Source: Desulfuromonadaceae bacterium GWC2_58_13
Lineage (GTDB): Bacteria; Desulfobacterota; Desulfuromonadia; Desulfuromonadales; Trichloromonadaceae
Assembly (NCBI GenBank): GCA_001825565.1
Contig: MHXM01000072.1
Span: 18,666 to 39,024, forward strand
Length of the DNA: 20,359 bases
Reading direction: 5' to 3'
Shown here: piece after piece, positions 20,249 to 20,359 of the stretch
Layout of the letters: the number at the start of each line of letters is the position of its first letter
Numbering within the stretch: position 1 is the first letter of the stretch
Position numbers and translations under genes: made by a program
Notes under the pieces: generated by a model
The model's database searches: none
Seen by the model: only the letters and a program-made list of their open reading frames with translations
What the model was told of the DNA's origin: nothing

Positions 20249-20359
20249 ATGCAAGAGCTCGAACTATTGTTAGCAAAAGGGCGGCAGGCCATGGAGAACG
20301 GTGAATTCGGACAAGCGGTCCGGGCCTTTCGGCAGGCACTGAAAGACCATGCCGACGTG
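20249..20359 (+). CDS. N-terminal fragment of a TPR-like protein, runs off the window
   Basis: The ATG at 20249 has AAGGA at 20237-20241 with 7-base spacing and opens a frame of 37 codons to the end of the window. The visible sequence, with LLAKGRQAMENGEF and QAVRAFRQAL, is an amphipathic helix pair of TPR type. It lies 19 bases after the LUD gene and is probably in the same operon. No signal peptide is visible. The rest of the protein is outside the window. Confidence 0.65.
   Translation, partial: MQELELLLAKGRQAMENGEFGQAVRAFRQALKDHADV

Noticed and set aside
1..20359. CRISPR array, tRNA, rRNA, insertion sequence, integrase or phage genes
   Set aside because: I saw no regularly spaced repeats, cloverleaf, transposase or integrase motifs anywhere in the window.

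Overview
The window looks like a stretch of conserved chromosome from a member of the Desulfuromonadales (Geobacter/Desulfuromonas/Pelobacter relatives, 'Deltaproteobacteria'). This is inferred from the protein families and gene order: purM-purN, pyrK-pyrD, a DHH/CBS/tRNA-nucleotidyltransferase fusion, M50-scpA-scpB-rluB, an ExeA-like ATPase beside a TPR protein, mutL-miaA-hfq, and AI-2E/DUF512/LUD. By eye the sequence is moderately GC-rich with GC-biased third positions, which creates many long antisense shadow ORFs. I see no tRNA, rRNA, CRISPR, insertion sequence or phage gene.

Layout. (1) Positions 1-2413, minus strand: purM, purN, a DUF523 (TudS-like) gene and the 5' end of a Rossmann-fold gene that runs off the left edge. 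This is a purine operon with a predicted promoter at 2445-2474. (2) Positions 2517-4960, plus strand: divergent rimI, pyrK and pyrD; pyrK and pyrD overlap by ATGA. (3) Positions 4961-7698: a short repeat-like hairpin region, then an 887-residue DHH-DHHA1-CBS-CBS-nucleotidyltransferase, probably an A-adding tRNA enzyme. (4) Positions 7757-10582: an M50 membrane protease, scpA, scpB and rluB, tightly packed behind a predicted promoter. (5) Positions 10671-13963: a self-contained two-gene unit with its own promoter and a strong terminator. It encodes a large TPR protein with an acidic linker and a soluble ExeA/MshM-like AAA+ ATPase. This is the least characterised part of the window. (6) Positions 13995-17080: mutL, miaA and hfq, ending in a strong terminator. 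(7) Positions 17080-20359: an AI-2E family transporter with a hairpin in its leader, a PDZ/radical-SAM DUF512 protein, a LUD-domain protein with a Cys cluster, and the start of another TPR-like gene.

How the genes work together. Most are housekeeping genes: de novo purine and pyrimidine synthesis, tRNA maturation and modification, rRNA pseudouridylation, chromosome condensation (ScpAB with SMC), mismatch repair, and Hfq-dependent RNA regulation. The pieces of most interest are the TPR/ATPase unit, the leader hairpin before the AI-2E gene, the DUF523 gene in the purine operon, and the DHH-CBS-nucleotidyltransferase fusion, whose ribosome binding site is poor.

All calls come from reading the sequence and translations by eye. 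Family assignments are from recalled motifs, not database searches.
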